Part shown: positions 21,321-32,544 of the stretch, in pieces
How the letters are laid out: each line of letters starts with the position of its first letter
How positions within the stretch are numbered: position 1 is the stretch's first letter
Assembly (NCBI GenBank): GCA_021292165.1
Contig: CM037877.1
Coordinates: 215,925,350 to 215,989,349 of the forward strand
Reading direction: 5' to 3'
Origin: Shinisaurus crocodilurus
Lineage: Eukaryota > Chordata > Lepidosauria > Squamata > Shinisauridae
DNA: 64,000 nt
The notes under the pieces: generated by a model
What the model was told of the DNA's origin: nothing
Database searches by the model: none
What the model saw: only the letters and a program-made list of their open reading frames with translations
Position numbers and translations under genes: made by a program

Positions 21321-21370
<50 letters not shown>
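21319..21370. repeat. (GATA)n microsatellite at a CR1 3' end
   Basis: About 13 GATA units directly after the CR1 copy. Confidence 0.95.
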
Positions 21371-22916
21371 TTCCTTGAATCCAATCATGTTAGCATCCTG
21401 AAACAATCTCCATGTAGTAATAAAACAATTCTGTATATAATACTGTCCTCTATATTTATATGTGCAATAAGAAAACCCTGAAATTAAAGCATCATTAGCA
21501 TAAATGATGAAATTAGTCATCGTTAACTATTTATCTACTATATTAGATTTAATATTTAGTACATTAAATATTTAGATTCTACCATGATGGAAGAAGTAAT
21601 TTCTAACTAGTTCTTTTATTTCTTAAAAAAAAATGTTTTCCTCTATCAGTCTGAATTGTACACTGGTAGTTCAATTCACACACCCCACTCTAGTCAGTAG
21701 CAAAACCAGCACTGATTTAAATAGAACCTAACTGGAAATTGTGCTAGAAGTGTGGAAAATATTAAAATATCTACAGTGCAACAAGGAGGAATTATTCCTA
21801 AAGCCATAAGATGAACATGTGTGGGGAGGGGCAAACAATTTCCAATACAATTCCAAGCTCCTCCCTGGTTCAGTCACATGCATTGATTGGATAAGAGGAA
21901 GATGGAATGGCTGCTCACACCCAACTATTTCCAGTGTCAAATACAAGTGAGGTGGGCTCTCATTGTGCTGATGCATCTGCTTGACAGCGCTGAGGGTCAG
22001 TGGTTTGGCTCTTTGTTTTTTAAAGAGGTTGGTGTGTGTTTTTGCTTCCTCAGAACAGCAGCAGCAGCAGCAGCAGCTTGGATCCATCCAATGGAGCTAT
22101 AATGGATGCAGAAAGCCAGAAGAGAATGCAAGAGGAGGCCCAATTTCCACAGATTCCCCCTTCCAGCTGCATCCTGCCCCCATGCTGTTTTAAACACCAC
22201 TCTTGAGTGTCCACCCGCCCTCCAGAGTTGCATTTAAGGGAGCACAGGGAGCTACAGAGGGAATGGAGGTAGGAAACCCTTTTCTTAGGATACAAACAGT
22301 GTTATTATTAATAATATTTATAGCATGTTTCCTAACCAAAAAAATATTTTCTGGGTATTCAAGGCATGATCTGTGTGTGTGTGTGTGTGTCGGTCGGTCG
22401 GTCGGTCTGTCTGTCTGTCTTTCACTTGATCTGCTATTTTCTATGCCTTGGAGAAGTGCGGCTGCAGCAAAGTAGTCTCCCTGCTTTGTCTTTGTCACAT
22501 GGGCATCCCAATCCTGTTAACCCACCTTAGTTTCAGAGGCACAAATACTGGACAACACTTTACGCAATATACAGTACTGCATATGCAGTTATAGAATGAA
22601 AGCGGCTCTAATAGCATGGCCCAGGGAACACATCTCTTCACATTTTGGCTGCTACCACTTAAAAATTACTCTGAAAGTATGCATTGTGTGTTAGAATGGC
22701 AATGGCAGTAAAAATGGTGCCAGCAATGAAGGTAGCAGATGACAAGCCCTCCAGGGAAGGGGGGCTGATGCAGGAAGAGCACCAAGACAGAGCTTCTTGC
22801 TAGCATCCCAGAAGTCCCACCCCCACCCCCCCGCTTCTAGAATGTAAAGACGAATAGATATGCAAAAGGAACAGGGTTGAAATTCACAAATGCCTGTCTC
22901 TATGCACAGTGAGACC
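21371..22916. other. Intergenic, microsatellites only
   Basis: No gene recognised. Contains a GCA run at about 22059-22078 and a compound TG/GTCG/GTCT repeat at about 22374-22421. A frame through the GCA run encodes poly-Gln/Ala/Cys depending on phase and is not supported as a gene. Confidence 0.4.
22374..22421. repeat. (TG)n(GTCG)n(GTCT)n compound microsatellite
   Basis: Eight TG units, four CGGT-type units and three CTGT-type units in succession. The change of unit by single substitution suggests stepwise slippage. Confidence 0.9.
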
Positions 22917-23072
22917 TTTCATAGATTTCATAGATCATAGAGTTGGAAGGAGCCTACAAGGCTATCGAGTCCAACCCCCTTCTCAATGCAGGAAACTAGA
23001 GGAGGGGTCATCCAAGTAATAACCAGGCCTGACCCTGCTTAGCTTTCCACACTCAGACAAGCTGAGCCAGCG
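22917..23072 (-). mobile_element. 5S rRNA-derived SINE with CR1-type tail, copy 1
   Basis: On the minus strand the head contains CTTGTCTGAG, then AAAGCTAAGCAGGGTCAGG, then CCTGGTTATTACTTGGATG. This matches the middle of vertebrate 5S rRNA, including the A-box region of the internal promoter. The body continues with the CTCCTCTAGTTTCCTGCATT junction and then GGGGGTTGGACTCGATAGCC, a CR1 3' UTR block, ending in AACTCTATGATCTATGAAAT. The same junction occurs at 41385-41548, so it is a true family and not a chance fusion. This copy has lost the GGGAGACCG part. Confidence 0.85.
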
Positions 23073-23154
23073 TAAGCCACAGGCAGCTAGCATGGTTCTT
23101 TCTGTGTTGGCTGCAAGGGTGGTGGTGGAAGGTGCTCCAAGCACAGAGTCCCAG

Positions 23155-23240
23155 CTTTGCCAGTGTGGCGTAGTGGTGAGAGTGTTGGACTGGGACTTGG
23201 GAGGTCCAGGTTCTATTCCCCGCTCAGCCATTAAGTAAGC
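23155..23240 (+). mobile_element. tRNA-derived SINE head (MIR-like)
   Basis: GCCAGTGTGGCGTAGTGGTG followed by GGTCCAGGTTCTATTCCCC gives A-box and B-box-like promoter words in the correct spacing. The same head, inverted, closes the MIR-like copy at 44190-44420. It is too diverged for a functional tRNA and has no mature cloverleaf. Confidence 0.75.
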
Positions 23241-23532
23241 CACACTGAGTAAGCCACAGGCCTGTACTTTCACAGCATTCCCAGGTTTCAGGGTTTGGTC
23301 CACAGCCTCCAGAAATCCAGTCCCACCTATGGATCTTTGGGTTAAGCTGTAGACATCCAGCATTAACCTGCTGCATGTGCAGTGCTGCACCTGCTGTGAC
23401 AATAGTTATCTGGTGATGAGACCAGGGCATAAGGGTGAGACTTAAGCTGTCTTCACTCAGTACCCATGTGTACTGAACCTGCAAAGGATTTTCCCTAGAA
23501 CATTCCAGCTAGCCCCATCCCCTAGAGGGGCC

Positions 23533-23745
23533 TAGGGAGGGGCCAAAGCTCAGTGGTAGAGCAGCTGTTTTGCATGCAGAAGGTCCCAGATTCAATCCCC
23601 AGCATCTCTGGATAGGGCAAGGAGAGCCCTGCCTCAAACCCTGGAGAGCTGCTGCCAGTCAGTGTTGACAATTTAGGCTTAATAGACCAATGGTCCAACT
23701 CAGTATAAGGCAGCTTCCCATGTTCCCTAATGTTCCTATGTTAGA
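23533..23745 (+). mobile_element. tRNA-derived SINE, near full length
   Basis: AAGCTCAGTGGTAGAGCAGC (A box) and CAGATTCAATCCCCAGCATC (B box) form a tRNA-Ala-like head of about 70 bp. The body then has CTGCTGCCAGTCAGTGTTGA, and the tail has CTCAGTATAAGGCAGCTTCC. Copies occur at 25388, 29195 and, inverted, 6278. Polymerase III transcription would start near the 5' end. Confidence 0.88.
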
Positions 23746-23776
23746 TAGTGTCTCACCAACCATACCTCCCAGGCAA

Positions 23777-23957
23777 TGCATGATTTGCATCAGTCTGATG
23801 TGGCCCTAAGCACATACTGATGTATGCACATACGGCTCCCTCAACAGGAACCGTGTTTGATCCACCAGGATCCTGTCCCCATGGAAGGATGGAGCCCTAC
23901 ACATATGCATCCGTACACACATAGGCCCCTTAAGACTGATGCCAATCATGCACCAGC
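23777..23957. mobile_element. Palindromic MITE
   Basis: Left arm GCATGATTTGCATCAGTCTG pairs with the right arm around AGACTGATGCCAATCATGC. Complementarity continues inward over about 50 bp with indels (CACATACTGATGTATGC against GCATCCGTACACACAT). No coding capacity. The superfamily is uncertain. Confidence 0.6.
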
Positions 23958-24238
23958 CAGAGGACGTGGCCAATGTGTCAGCATCTAGGGAACAGGGCTA
24001 GCTGACACATTCTAAAGAGTCCTTCACATGTTCAGTACCTACTGGTACCAAATGACTGATGAGGGCTAGAGAAGGTGAGGGAGAGAAAGTCTGAGCCAGC
24101 ATTATCTGGGAATGATGGCGAGTGCTGCACTGCCCTTTCTTGGAAACAGAGGTCAGAGAAGCTAGGGGAGTGGTGGCTTGTGAAGCAGAGAGTATTCACC
24201 TTTATCCCTGTTCATATCCCTGACTGGTCCTGCCTGTT

Positions 24239-24565
24239 CCTAAGAACATAAGAAGAGCCATGCTAGATCTGACAAAGGGTCCATCTAGTCCAGAATTCTG
24301 TTCACACAGTGTCCAGCCAGCTGCCCACAGGATCCCACAAGCAGGACATGAGTGCAACAGCACCTTCCCACTCAAGTTCCCCAGCAACTGGTGCACATAT
24401 GCATACTGCCTCTGATAGTGGAGGAATTATGTAGCCAATCAGGACTAGTAGCCATTGATATCCTTCTCCTCCATGAATTTGTCCAATCCCCTTTTAAAGC
24501 TGTCCAAACTGGTGGCCATCACTACATCTTGTGGAAGTTAATTCCATAGTTTAACTATGCGCTGC
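24239..24565 (-). mobile_element. CR1 LINE 3' UTR fragment
   Basis: Reads AAGAACATAAGAAGAGCCAT on the plus strand, i.e. the reverse complement of the CR1 3' end, and continues to TTCCATAGTTTAACTATGCG. It covers the 3' UTR and the last ORF2 codons only. Confidence 0.88.
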
Positions 24566-24784
24566 CTGCTGCTGTGCAGATGCTGTGCAGCAGCATTCTT
24601 TGCACTTGCCAAGGGAGTGTATCCTACTGCAGCTGCTTGCCTGCCTGCTTTTTTGAGATCAAGATCCCAAGAGTGTTATCATATGCTCCAACTGTCCCTG
24701 TTTTCTGGTAAGTGTCCCTGGTAAATCATTGGCCCTATTTATTTATTTTGTATTTGGGAGATGTCTTGTGACAATTTTGTTATT

Positions 24785-25185
24785 GTGAATGGCAAGAGTA
24801 GTGGTCAGTCTTCAGAATTTAACTCCCTCCCCGGGGTCTCTAGAAGTCAAATCTCCAAGTGGGGCAGTGGATGCATCTTGCCTCCAATGCATCTGCCTGC
24901 AAACACATTTTGCAGTGCCTATTATCAGCTTCAGCTGATACGCCAGCTGCGCCCTTTCCTAGAGTCAGAAGACCTAAAGACAGTAATGCACGCGCTGGTA
25001 ACTTTGAGGCTTGACTTCTGCAATGCGCTGTACATAGGGCTACCTTTATACCTAGTCCGGAAACTTCAACTAGTGCAAAATATGGCAGCCAGACTGGGTT
25101 ACTGGTACACCTAGGGGTGCCCACATCACACCAGTTTTAAAAGCACTCCACTGGCTGCCAATCAGTTTCCGGGCAAAGTATAAAG
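24785..25185 (+). mobile_element. L2 LINE ORF2 fragment
   Basis: The translation shows the L2 post-reverse-transcriptase region: a CSAYYQLQLIRQLRPFLE-like stretch, VMHALVTLRLDFCNALYIGL, and LVRKLQLVQNMAARL, then an LHWLPISFRAKYKV end after a frameshift near 25110. It is truncated at both ends. Its 3' side passes directly into TTG repeats at 25184. Confidence 0.88.
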
Positions 25186-25213
25186 TGTTGTTGTTGTTGT
25201 TGTTGTTGTTGTT
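25184..25213. repeat. (TTG)n microsatellite at a broken L2 end
   Basis: About ten TTG units replace the L2 3' UTR. The LINE sequence stops in coding sequence, so the repeat did not arise from the normal L2 tail. Confidence 0.9.
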
Positions 25214-25387
25214 ACACATGCACACGCATGCACACTAACGCACCATGCTGGGTACACAGGCTGCCCTTTCACATGTTCATTTTGAACTGTTGATAACATA
25301 TTGCATGTTTCTCAAGCATATCTTCAGCCATCGGAACAATTCACCCTTTTGGATTTTAAAGCAGTGTAGGGCGATCAGTTACAGAGT

Positions 25388-25592
25388 AAGCAACAGAAAG
25401 GCTGTAGCTCAGTGTCAGAATGCATGCTTTGCCTGCCAAAGGTCCCAGGTTTAATCCCCGACATCTCCAGGTAGAGCTGAGGAAAGACTTCTATCTGAAA
25501 CATTAGTGAGTCACTGCCAGTCAGTGTAGGCATCACATGCCTAGGTGGACCAATGGTTTGCCTCCATATAAGACAGTTTCCTATGTACAGGA
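25388..25592 (+). mobile_element. tRNA-derived SINE, second copy
   Basis: GGCTGTAGCTCAGTGTCAGA and CAGGTTTAATCCCCGACATC mark the A and B boxes. The body has CACTGCCAGTCAGTGTAGGC and the end has AAGACAGTTTCCTATGTA. Same family as 23533-23745. Confidence 0.85.
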
Positions 25593-25729
25593 GGCAGGGT
25601 AGAGCAGTGGCGGAGAGAGGAGTAATTGTCCTTGGTCTTGGAATCCAGGTATTACAAGCATGTCCCTCTCTTCATCTGTCAAAGGTTGGAGAAGGTATGG
25701 TTTAGTAAATCATGTCTTTACTACCTTTA

Positions 25730-25861
25730 GGGCAGAATCCTATGCAGGGTCAGACAGAAAAAAGTCCTAGAACTCCCAGAATACCCCAGCCAACATGGCT
25801 GGCTGGGGAATTCTGGGAGATGCAGGGCTTTTTTCTGTCTAAACCTGCATAGGATTCTGCC
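25730..25861. mobile_element. PIF/Harbinger-like hairpin MITE, full length
   Basis: Ends GGGCAGAATCCTATGCAGG and CCTGCATAGGATTCTGC with TTTA on both sides. The arms are almost fully complementary through CAGACAGAAAAAAGTCCT and the centre is CCAGCCAACATGGCTGG. It would fold into one hairpin of about 60 bp. Confidence 0.88.
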
Positions 25862-26021
25862 TTTAGGAGTTTTACACCAGTGGAATTGGCCCAAACACTA
25901 TTATTTTAAAAGCAATACTTTTAAAGGGATTTCACATATCACTCTGAAATAGAAAATATTGCATAAGAGGGTGTATGGTTTTCAATTCCCATCCCCCCTT
26001 TCAATATTTCCATGGGAAAAT

Positions 26022-26062
26022 ATAGGAGGAGGAGGAGGAGGAGGAGATGATGATGATGATGA
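26022..26062. repeat. (GGA)n(GAT)n microsatellite
   Basis: About seven GGA and five GAT units next to each other. Confidence 0.85.
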
Positions 26063-26539
26063 AATGTGAGAGGGGGATGTTCTGATTTCCCCCCTCATTT
26101 TTTGAGCCTTCACACTCCTAGACTCCGCCCTTTCTGCCTTTCAAGTGCTGGCAATCATGTGACCCCATCTGGCGATATCACCAGGGCCTACTTATGAGTC
26201 TGGTGGATGCTGACAATCCTACACTATCTTCACTAGCCCAGTTGTGGCCTCAGTGTCTGCACTGGGAATAGTATTTTATCTGGGTTGTCCTGCACCCCAC
26301 CCTTCTCTTTAAACAACAATATTGATCAGAGGGTTTGTTCTGCAGTTACGCTGCTGCAAAGGAGAAATAGGATTATGTTCTAAGGGGGACTGCAATCTCC
26401 TTTGAGGCCAACGGAGGGAGCAGCTGACTAAGAAATCTCCACAGCTAGGAAGGTCACTGGAACCTGGTGATGCCAAGAAACCATCAGACTGCTGAGTGGA
26501 TGTGACAGATAAATAGGACCTGAGATTCGGTTCATGCTT

Positions 26540-26765
26540 TTGGGACATCTGTTTTAAGGCTTAATTAATTATCTGTCAGGTTGTAAAGGAATTGATTAAA
26601 TCCTAAATCGTGCTTTAAACCCTTCATTAGTATTCTCTGTTGGTGTTTGGTCCTGTAATTATTTTTCCATTCCCTTTTTGTTTTAATAGTGCCTAAAACT
26701 TTGTTCAGCTAATAAAATGCCCAATTAATCAAGTACTGATTTGGAAGATATCTTCCAAGTATGTG
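26540..26765. other. Candidate conserved noncoding element
   Basis: Repeat-free AT-rich sequence with several TAATTA/ATTAAT words (TTAATTAATTATC, CCTGTAATTATTTTTCC, CCCAATTAATCAAG). Such composition is typical of deeply conserved enhancers near developmental genes, but this is only a composition argument. Confidence 0.25.
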
Positions 26766-27034
26766 TCTGTTGGACTCATGTTACAGTATTCCCTCAGAGA
26801 GACACTCATTGCTTGCAGGTAAATTTTTCATGAGCGCACAGCACATTTGCTTTGCCTACACCACACCTGCTTTTGAAGCATGCAGCACCCTTGCTGTTCA
26901 TGAACATGGGACGATCTGTTTTCTAAACCCCACCCCTATGATCACCATCTCTTTTCCATGAAGGGTTAAGAAAAAGACAAAACGGGCATGCAGCAGGTTG
27001 TGTTTACCCTAAAGATGTTACACTTCTTTAAATG

Positions 27035-28760
27035 GTTTATTTATTTATTTATTTTCAAAAAATGTATATACCACTTTATGTACAGTTAAAAAATGAATGA
27101 ATCCCAAAGCAGTTTACAATATAAAATCAAGATAATATACAATAAAATCAGCCATTAAAATGAAGATAAAAACAATAAAATCTCAATTAAAATAACTAGC
27201 AGTAGCAGATAATACTAGAGGTCAGGGAAATGCCTGGGCAAACAAGTGTGTCTTCAGTTGTTGGTGGAAATACTCCACACACACTAGGAGCCTGCCTGAT
27301 CTCACTGGGGAGATCATTCCACATAGTAGGCACCACAACTGAGAAGGCCCTCTTCTGCTCCATGGCCAAATGAGCTTCAGTATGGTCAGCAAGCCTTCCC
27401 CCTCAGAATGTAAAGACTGGAGTGGCCTATACAGAAGAAGGAAGTCTCTCAGATAATCTGGTCTTCAGCTGTTTATGGATTTATCAACCAGCAATAACAC
27501 CTTGAACATAGCTCAGCAGCTAATCAGCAACCAGTGAAGAGCTTTCAGCAGAGGAGTCATCTGTGTGTGGTAAGAAGCTCCACTGAGCAACCTAGCCACC
27601 CCATTCTGCACTAGCTGTAGCTTCCAAACCAATCTCAAGGGTGGCCCCACAAAAAGCACATTATAATAGTCCAATCTTGAGGTTACCAATGTATGGATCA
27701 CTGTGGCTAGGCTAACCCTGTCCTGGAATGGTTGTAGCTATCATACCAGCCTAAGCTGGTAATAGGTGCTCTTTGTCACTGAGGCCACTTGGGCTTCAAC
27801 CCAAGAGCACCCCCAGACTAGGTACCTGTCTGTCCCTGTAGGGGAAGTGCAACCCCATCCAGGACAGGTAAGTTACCCAACTCCTGGACTTGGGAACTGC
27901 CCACCCCCAAAGCTCTGTCTTACCAGGATTCAGTTTCTGTTAGTTGGCTACTTGGCCCTCACCCCACCACTACATCCAAGCACCAGTCCAGGTCATGCAC
28001 AGGCACACCTGACTCAGACATAACACAGAAACAGAGTTGTGTGTCATCTGCATATTGATGACACCTTGCCCCAAATCCCCTAATGACTGCACCCAATGGC
28101 TTCATATAGATATTAAAAAGCATTGGTGACAGGATTGTGCCCTGTGGCTCCCCACAGCACAATTGCCAGGAGGCCGAGACACTATCCCCCAATGCCAGTC
28201 TGGAACTGACCCTGCGGGTAGGAACAGAACCACTGCAAGACAGTGCCTGCTAATCAAACCTTATGGAGCCAGTCGAGGAGAATACCATGGTCAAAAGCTG
28301 CTGAGATACCCAGAAGAAGCAACAGAGTCACACTCCCCCTGTCCCTCTTCCAATAAAGGTCATCCATCAGGGTGACCAAGGCCAATTCCATCCCCAAGCC
28401 AGGCCTGAACCCAGATTGAAATGGATCCAGATACTCCATATCTTCTAAGAGCCTCTGCAGCTGCGCCGCTGCCACCCTCCCAAACATCTTGCGCAGAAAG
28501 GGGGTATTTGTAAGCAGACAGTAGTTATCATAGACCTCTGAGTTGAGAGAGAGCTTTTTCAGGAGTGGTTTCATGTCATGTTTAAGGGTGGCTGGCACTA
28601 CTCCCTCACGTAAAGTTGTATTCACCACTCCCTGGACCCAGCCAGTCAGACACCGCCCCCCCGGATAGACCTAATATGATGGGCATGGGTCAAGGGGGCA
28701 TGGAGTCGGCTGCATCACTGCAAGTATCTTGTCTGCCTCATCAAGCCTCATCAAGATAGT
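27035..28760 (-). mobile_element. L2 LINE, long degraded copy
   Basis: On the minus strand, pieces of ORF2 appear in order. First is a PCPLDPCPS-like stretch, then TLREGVVPATLKHDMKPLLK, then FQSGFRPGLGMELALVTLMD, then the B motif GEPQGTILSPMLFNIYMKPL. The catalytic box HQYADDTQL follows at about 28040, and then LVTSRLDYYNVLFVGPPLRL. Frames change several times, so it is dead. The 3' UTR ends at about 27035 in a TTTA tract. It belongs to a different L2 subfamily from 34287-35962, judging from the different 3' UTR. Confidence 0.92.
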
Positions 28761-28870
28761 TATGTGTTTTTATTTATATGAAAGTTACTTGTTAGCCCAA
28801 GCCCCACACCCCAATTCTGTATGGATTCTTAAGTGAAAGCCCTTTCGAACCATTTAAAGTGTGGCGCTTA

Positions 28871-29130
28871 AGGATAATATGTAGTAGCAGTGTCCCACTA
28901 GTGCTAATGACTTTGCACTAGCATAAAAACCAGCGCTTGTGCAATGTAACTAGTGCAATGGGGGAAAGCAGTGATTTGCTGCCAAAATTTGGCAGCTGTG
29001 CCAAACTTCAGTGGCAAACTGCTGTTTTTCCCCCTGTTGCACTAGTTACCGTATGTTATGCAAGTGTTGGTTAGGTTTACACTAGCACAACATCATTAAT
29101 TCTAACACTGGGACTCCGTTGGATACTACC
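28871..29130. mobile_element. Palindromic MITE with TTA duplication, 260 bp
   Basis: TTA flanks both sides (28868-28870, 29131-29133). The ends AGGATAATATGTAGTAGC and GTTGGATACTACC pair imperfectly. Interior arms are complementary over most of the length (CTAGTGCAATGGGGGAAA against CCCCCTGTTGCACTAG), with a hairpin core at CCAAAATTTGG. Related in design to 46181-46381. Confidence 0.7.
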
Positions 29131-29194
29131 TTAGGAGTCCAAGTTCTCTAATACCATGAACTTAAGATGAAGGGGGGAAACTATGGCTCAAAGG

Positions 29195-29372
29195 GGAAGG
29201 AGTGTAGCTTAGAGGAAGACCACATGCCTTGCCAAAGGTCCCAGGTTCAATACCTGGCATCTCCAAGCAGGGCTTTCTGAAATGCTAGAGAACTGCTGCC
29301 ACTAAGTGTAGTAGACAATACTGAGCTAAATAGGCCAATGGTATGACTCAGTATAAGGCAGCTTCCTAAGCC
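29195..29372 (+). mobile_element. tRNA-derived SINE, third copy
   Basis: A degenerate head GAGTGTAGCTTAGAGGAAGA with a good B box CAGGTTCAATACCTGGCATC. The body is shortened and the tail reads CTCAGTATAAGGCAGCTTCC. Confidence 0.8.
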
Positions 29373-30850
29373 TTTGTAACTGTGAATCCGGAATAACCAA
29401 CACAGTTTGTTCTGGTGGTTCATAATCACCCATGCAAATTAGTATCCCCACTTTACTGATAAGCAGGCACTTACAAGAGGAAATAAATATCTACTTTAAC
29501 TACAACTAGTCTTTGTCTTCATGGCTCACACATCTTAAAATTTTGCTAAGGAAGTATTATCATCCCTGATCTGCTAAGCCCTGTGACCATCAGTGCCTAA
29601 GAGAGGGGAGGGGTTTCCTACCGAAGGTCCCCTCTCAAGCCAGTATTTAATTTTATATTTTCGTTATTCAAAAGCTTGTTCATCAACTCTGGGCAGAGAG
29701 AATGATTTATAAACACCATAAACAATTCTCTTTTCTTGGTTTGGTTGTAGGGTATGTTTCAGATTTCACATGCCATTTCAGATGCCATCTTATTTTTCTA
29801 CATTCATTTCAATGGTAATATCTACTCAGTCTTGACAAAGAGGAAGTCTAAAGGAAAGGCCTACATCTCCCATGGCTTGTTTAGCCAGCCTGTGAGTATT
29901 ACATGCTGACAAAAGCTGGTACAGTATGTGTTGTATCCATCATAATGACTTTGTTAAAATTGTTTTGCAAAATATCTTCCCATGAGCAAACCTGCTGCCA
30001 AAGTCTATCTGGAACAATTGCATGACACCGTACAAGGTCTCCAATGTAATCCTTTGTTCATTTTCTCATCAACCCTAGCAGTGAGTTGTGTTGTGTGTGG
30101 CCACAGTTCAGCAAAACAGCTCAACTGTTTTCTCCTTGAACATTCTGTGATGTGAAATGCATAATAAGAAGGATTTAGTCCAATAGCTGCAGCCAGTTAT
30201 GTTTCTGCTGTTAATGGCATTATAGATCCCTGATAGCATATTAGCATAATTTAATACACTCCTATGAAATAAACCAGACTTATGCACACTCATATTTGCT
30301 TTGTCACTCTTTGGAGTTGTGTGTTTTTTTAAACATGTCCTATGAGCATGTTTCTCTGTATCCATTCAGAGATCATGATTATTGTGATTTTTCTTAGTAC
30401 GTTACACCCTGTTTCTCATTCATCATCAGAACAACTGTATGAGGCAGGCTTGTTAGAGATGCAAATGCCAACCACTAAACCTCTCCCAAAATAAAATGGA
30501 AGACATAGCTTTTACCAGTGTGCTTTGCTACCCCAGTCTGCCTGAGAATTTATTTCTGCAGGATGTGTACCATCCCCAAAATGGTGGCAGCAGAACTTGC
30601 AGGAATAGGTACTTGGGCACAGGGGAATAAAAGAAATGCAAGACAAAAGGGACCACACACTTCATGCCATTGCACTTAATACGCATGTTCATTCTGCTGG
30701 ATATTCCTAAAGATGTGTTCAGACAGTGAACTAACACATATCTTGACCAACCATCTATTAGACCCAGTTTTTTTCTTTTTCCTTTTAAAACCACCTGCCC
30801 ATGTCCAGTTACACAATTCTACTAAGAAGAAATGAATGAATTGTGAATCA
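29373..30850. other. No gene or classified repeat recognised
   Basis: AT-rich unique sequence. Nothing supportable is seen on either strand. Confidence 0.4.
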
Positions 30851-30854
30851 GGAT

Positions 30855-31240
30855 GGACAAATCCATGTCACTTTCACATACGTTCACTCATAAGTCAATG
30901 TTTGTCCCATTTCTGCATTAATATATGTAGGGGGGGAGTGTTACCCTCATGAAAAATTGAATTTTAAATCAGCATTTAAATGTGTACTTTGTATTTTCTC
31001 TCAAAATAGGGATTTGTAAATGTATTTTCTCACAAAATATGTATTTTAAAAATGCTTTTGGATGTCTTTTTTGAGCTAGAACTGCTTTGGAACATTTGGG
31101 TAGTGCAAAAGCCAATTGATAATAAAGTTCTGATCCATATGTTAGTCCAGGAGGTCCAGCTCAGGTCAGTTCATATCAGAATTCACAAAGATCAAATTTC
31201 TCAAGCATCTCTGGTTGCAGAGAGCATGAAAAGCTTTTCA
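30855..31240 (+). repeat. Unclassified dispersed repeat, copy 2 of 2
   Basis: Aligns with 10325-10610 through CCATTTCTGCATTAATATA, CTCTCAAAATAGGG, GTTCTGATCCATATGTTAGT, TATCAGAATTCACAAAGATC and CAAGCATCTCT. It contains an extra T/A-rich insertion in the middle. Confidence 0.6.
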
Positions 31241-31288
31241 AGCAATTTTTAATGCTTCGTGAGCTGGCTGACTGACAGATAACTTTGA

Positions 31289-31380
31289 TTGGGTTGTATC
31301 CAATGTTAATCTAACTTAGGCCCCATTCATTTCAATGAGTCTACTCTAAGTAGGACTGACATTGGTTACAACCCGTTATC
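31289..31380. mobile_element. Short hairpin MITE
   Basis: GGGTTGTATCCAATGTTAAT pairs with the right end GACATTGGTTACAACCC over about 18 bp. The centre carries the words CATTTCAATGAGTCTACTC seen in related short MITEs. Confidence 0.65.
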
Positions 31381-31543
31381 CTTTCTTGAAGGTAGGAAAA
31401 AAGGGCCCCTTGTAGGGTTTAACACTCAAGATTGACTTGTTTTATAACTGTATTATTTTTACTGTGTATTTTAACCTTGGTGTGCTGCTGAAAGCCTGTG
31501 GCTAAAAAGGACTTCAGAAGTTTGCTGCCCTTTCAGGACACCC

Positions 31544-31602
31544 AAAATCTGCTGCCTGAGGTAGCTGCCTCACTCTGCCTAATGGGAGGGCCAGCCCTGC
31601 TA
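31544..31602 (-). mobile_element. hAT MITE half-copy (CAGGGCTGG family)
   Basis: The reverse complement begins CAGGGCTGGCCCTCCCATTA and continues GGCAGAGTGAGGCAGCTAC. It matches the left half of the complete element at 59291-59453. A similar half lies at about 44796-44845. Confidence 0.65.
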
Positions 31603-32544
31603 CTCACCTCCCTATTCTCTGTATGGGTGGAGGGCCAAAGAAAAGTACACAGAGGCTGGAGAAAGCTGCAGTTATGATGTGCTGATTTGCCTCTTGTCCT
31701 ATGCCTTTTCTGTGGTATGCTTTATTTGGCTCTGTAATAGGTTGCATTTTTTCAGATATATTACGATATTTCACACTGATGACCCCAAGATCATCTTTTA
31801 AGTCTTGCATTTCTGTGATTCCACAGCAAGAGAATCTGGATCAGCCTTGCCTGTGGTTTTGACATATTCACTCTAACCCTAAATATTATTTAACCTAAAG
31901 TAAGGGCAGATGTACACATTGCACAACATTGGTACTGATCAATGTCCCACTGGTATTTCTATGTAACATGCAGATATTATATTTCCATGTTTCTGGGTTC
32001 CCTGGTCCATTCAGAGTTCCCAGAGTTCCCTTGTATATATCTATACAGCTGTATACATGCTTTATGTAGAAGCACCAGTTTAACCCTAGTGTACACTTGC
32101 AGCAATAGTATTTGCTGTGTAATATATGGAGCTGTCCTTAATTTCTGTGGAATTTACTTCTACACTAGCCATTTTCATACATTAACTGAATGCGTGTGGA
32201 GGGTGAGAGTAATTTGGATCACATCCACTGTACCTGTTCCTCACTCCAAATCTTCATCTGAAGTCTGCATAGAGCGTACATATGTAAAAGTTGTACATAG
32301 AATTGGGATCATAAAATTTAATAGTGTTGGACCAGGGACCTTGAAGGTCATCTAGTCCTACTCACCTCCCTGCTCAATGCAAATAGGCTTTTTCCACTAT
32401 GCATGCGGATCTGCTTCAGATGAAATCCAAAAACCAAACTAAAGCAGAGCACTTCAGAAATATTCAGACCTCCTCAAAAGTGAAGGTCTTCCCCAAAGTG
32501 GTCCAAAGTAAAGCAGGCTGGTCCTGAAACGAAATGATCTAAAA

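Noticed and set aside
22059..22078. Poly-glutamine coding repeat
   Set aside because: The GCA run is short and the surrounding frames have no homology or exon signals.
23041..23150. Possible coding exon near 22983-23402 (minus)
   Set aside because: The frame runs through two SINEs and has no conserved domain.
23533..23605. tRNA-Ala gene
   Set aside because: A and B boxes are present but the acceptor stem does not pair and the sequence continues into a SINE body found in four copies.
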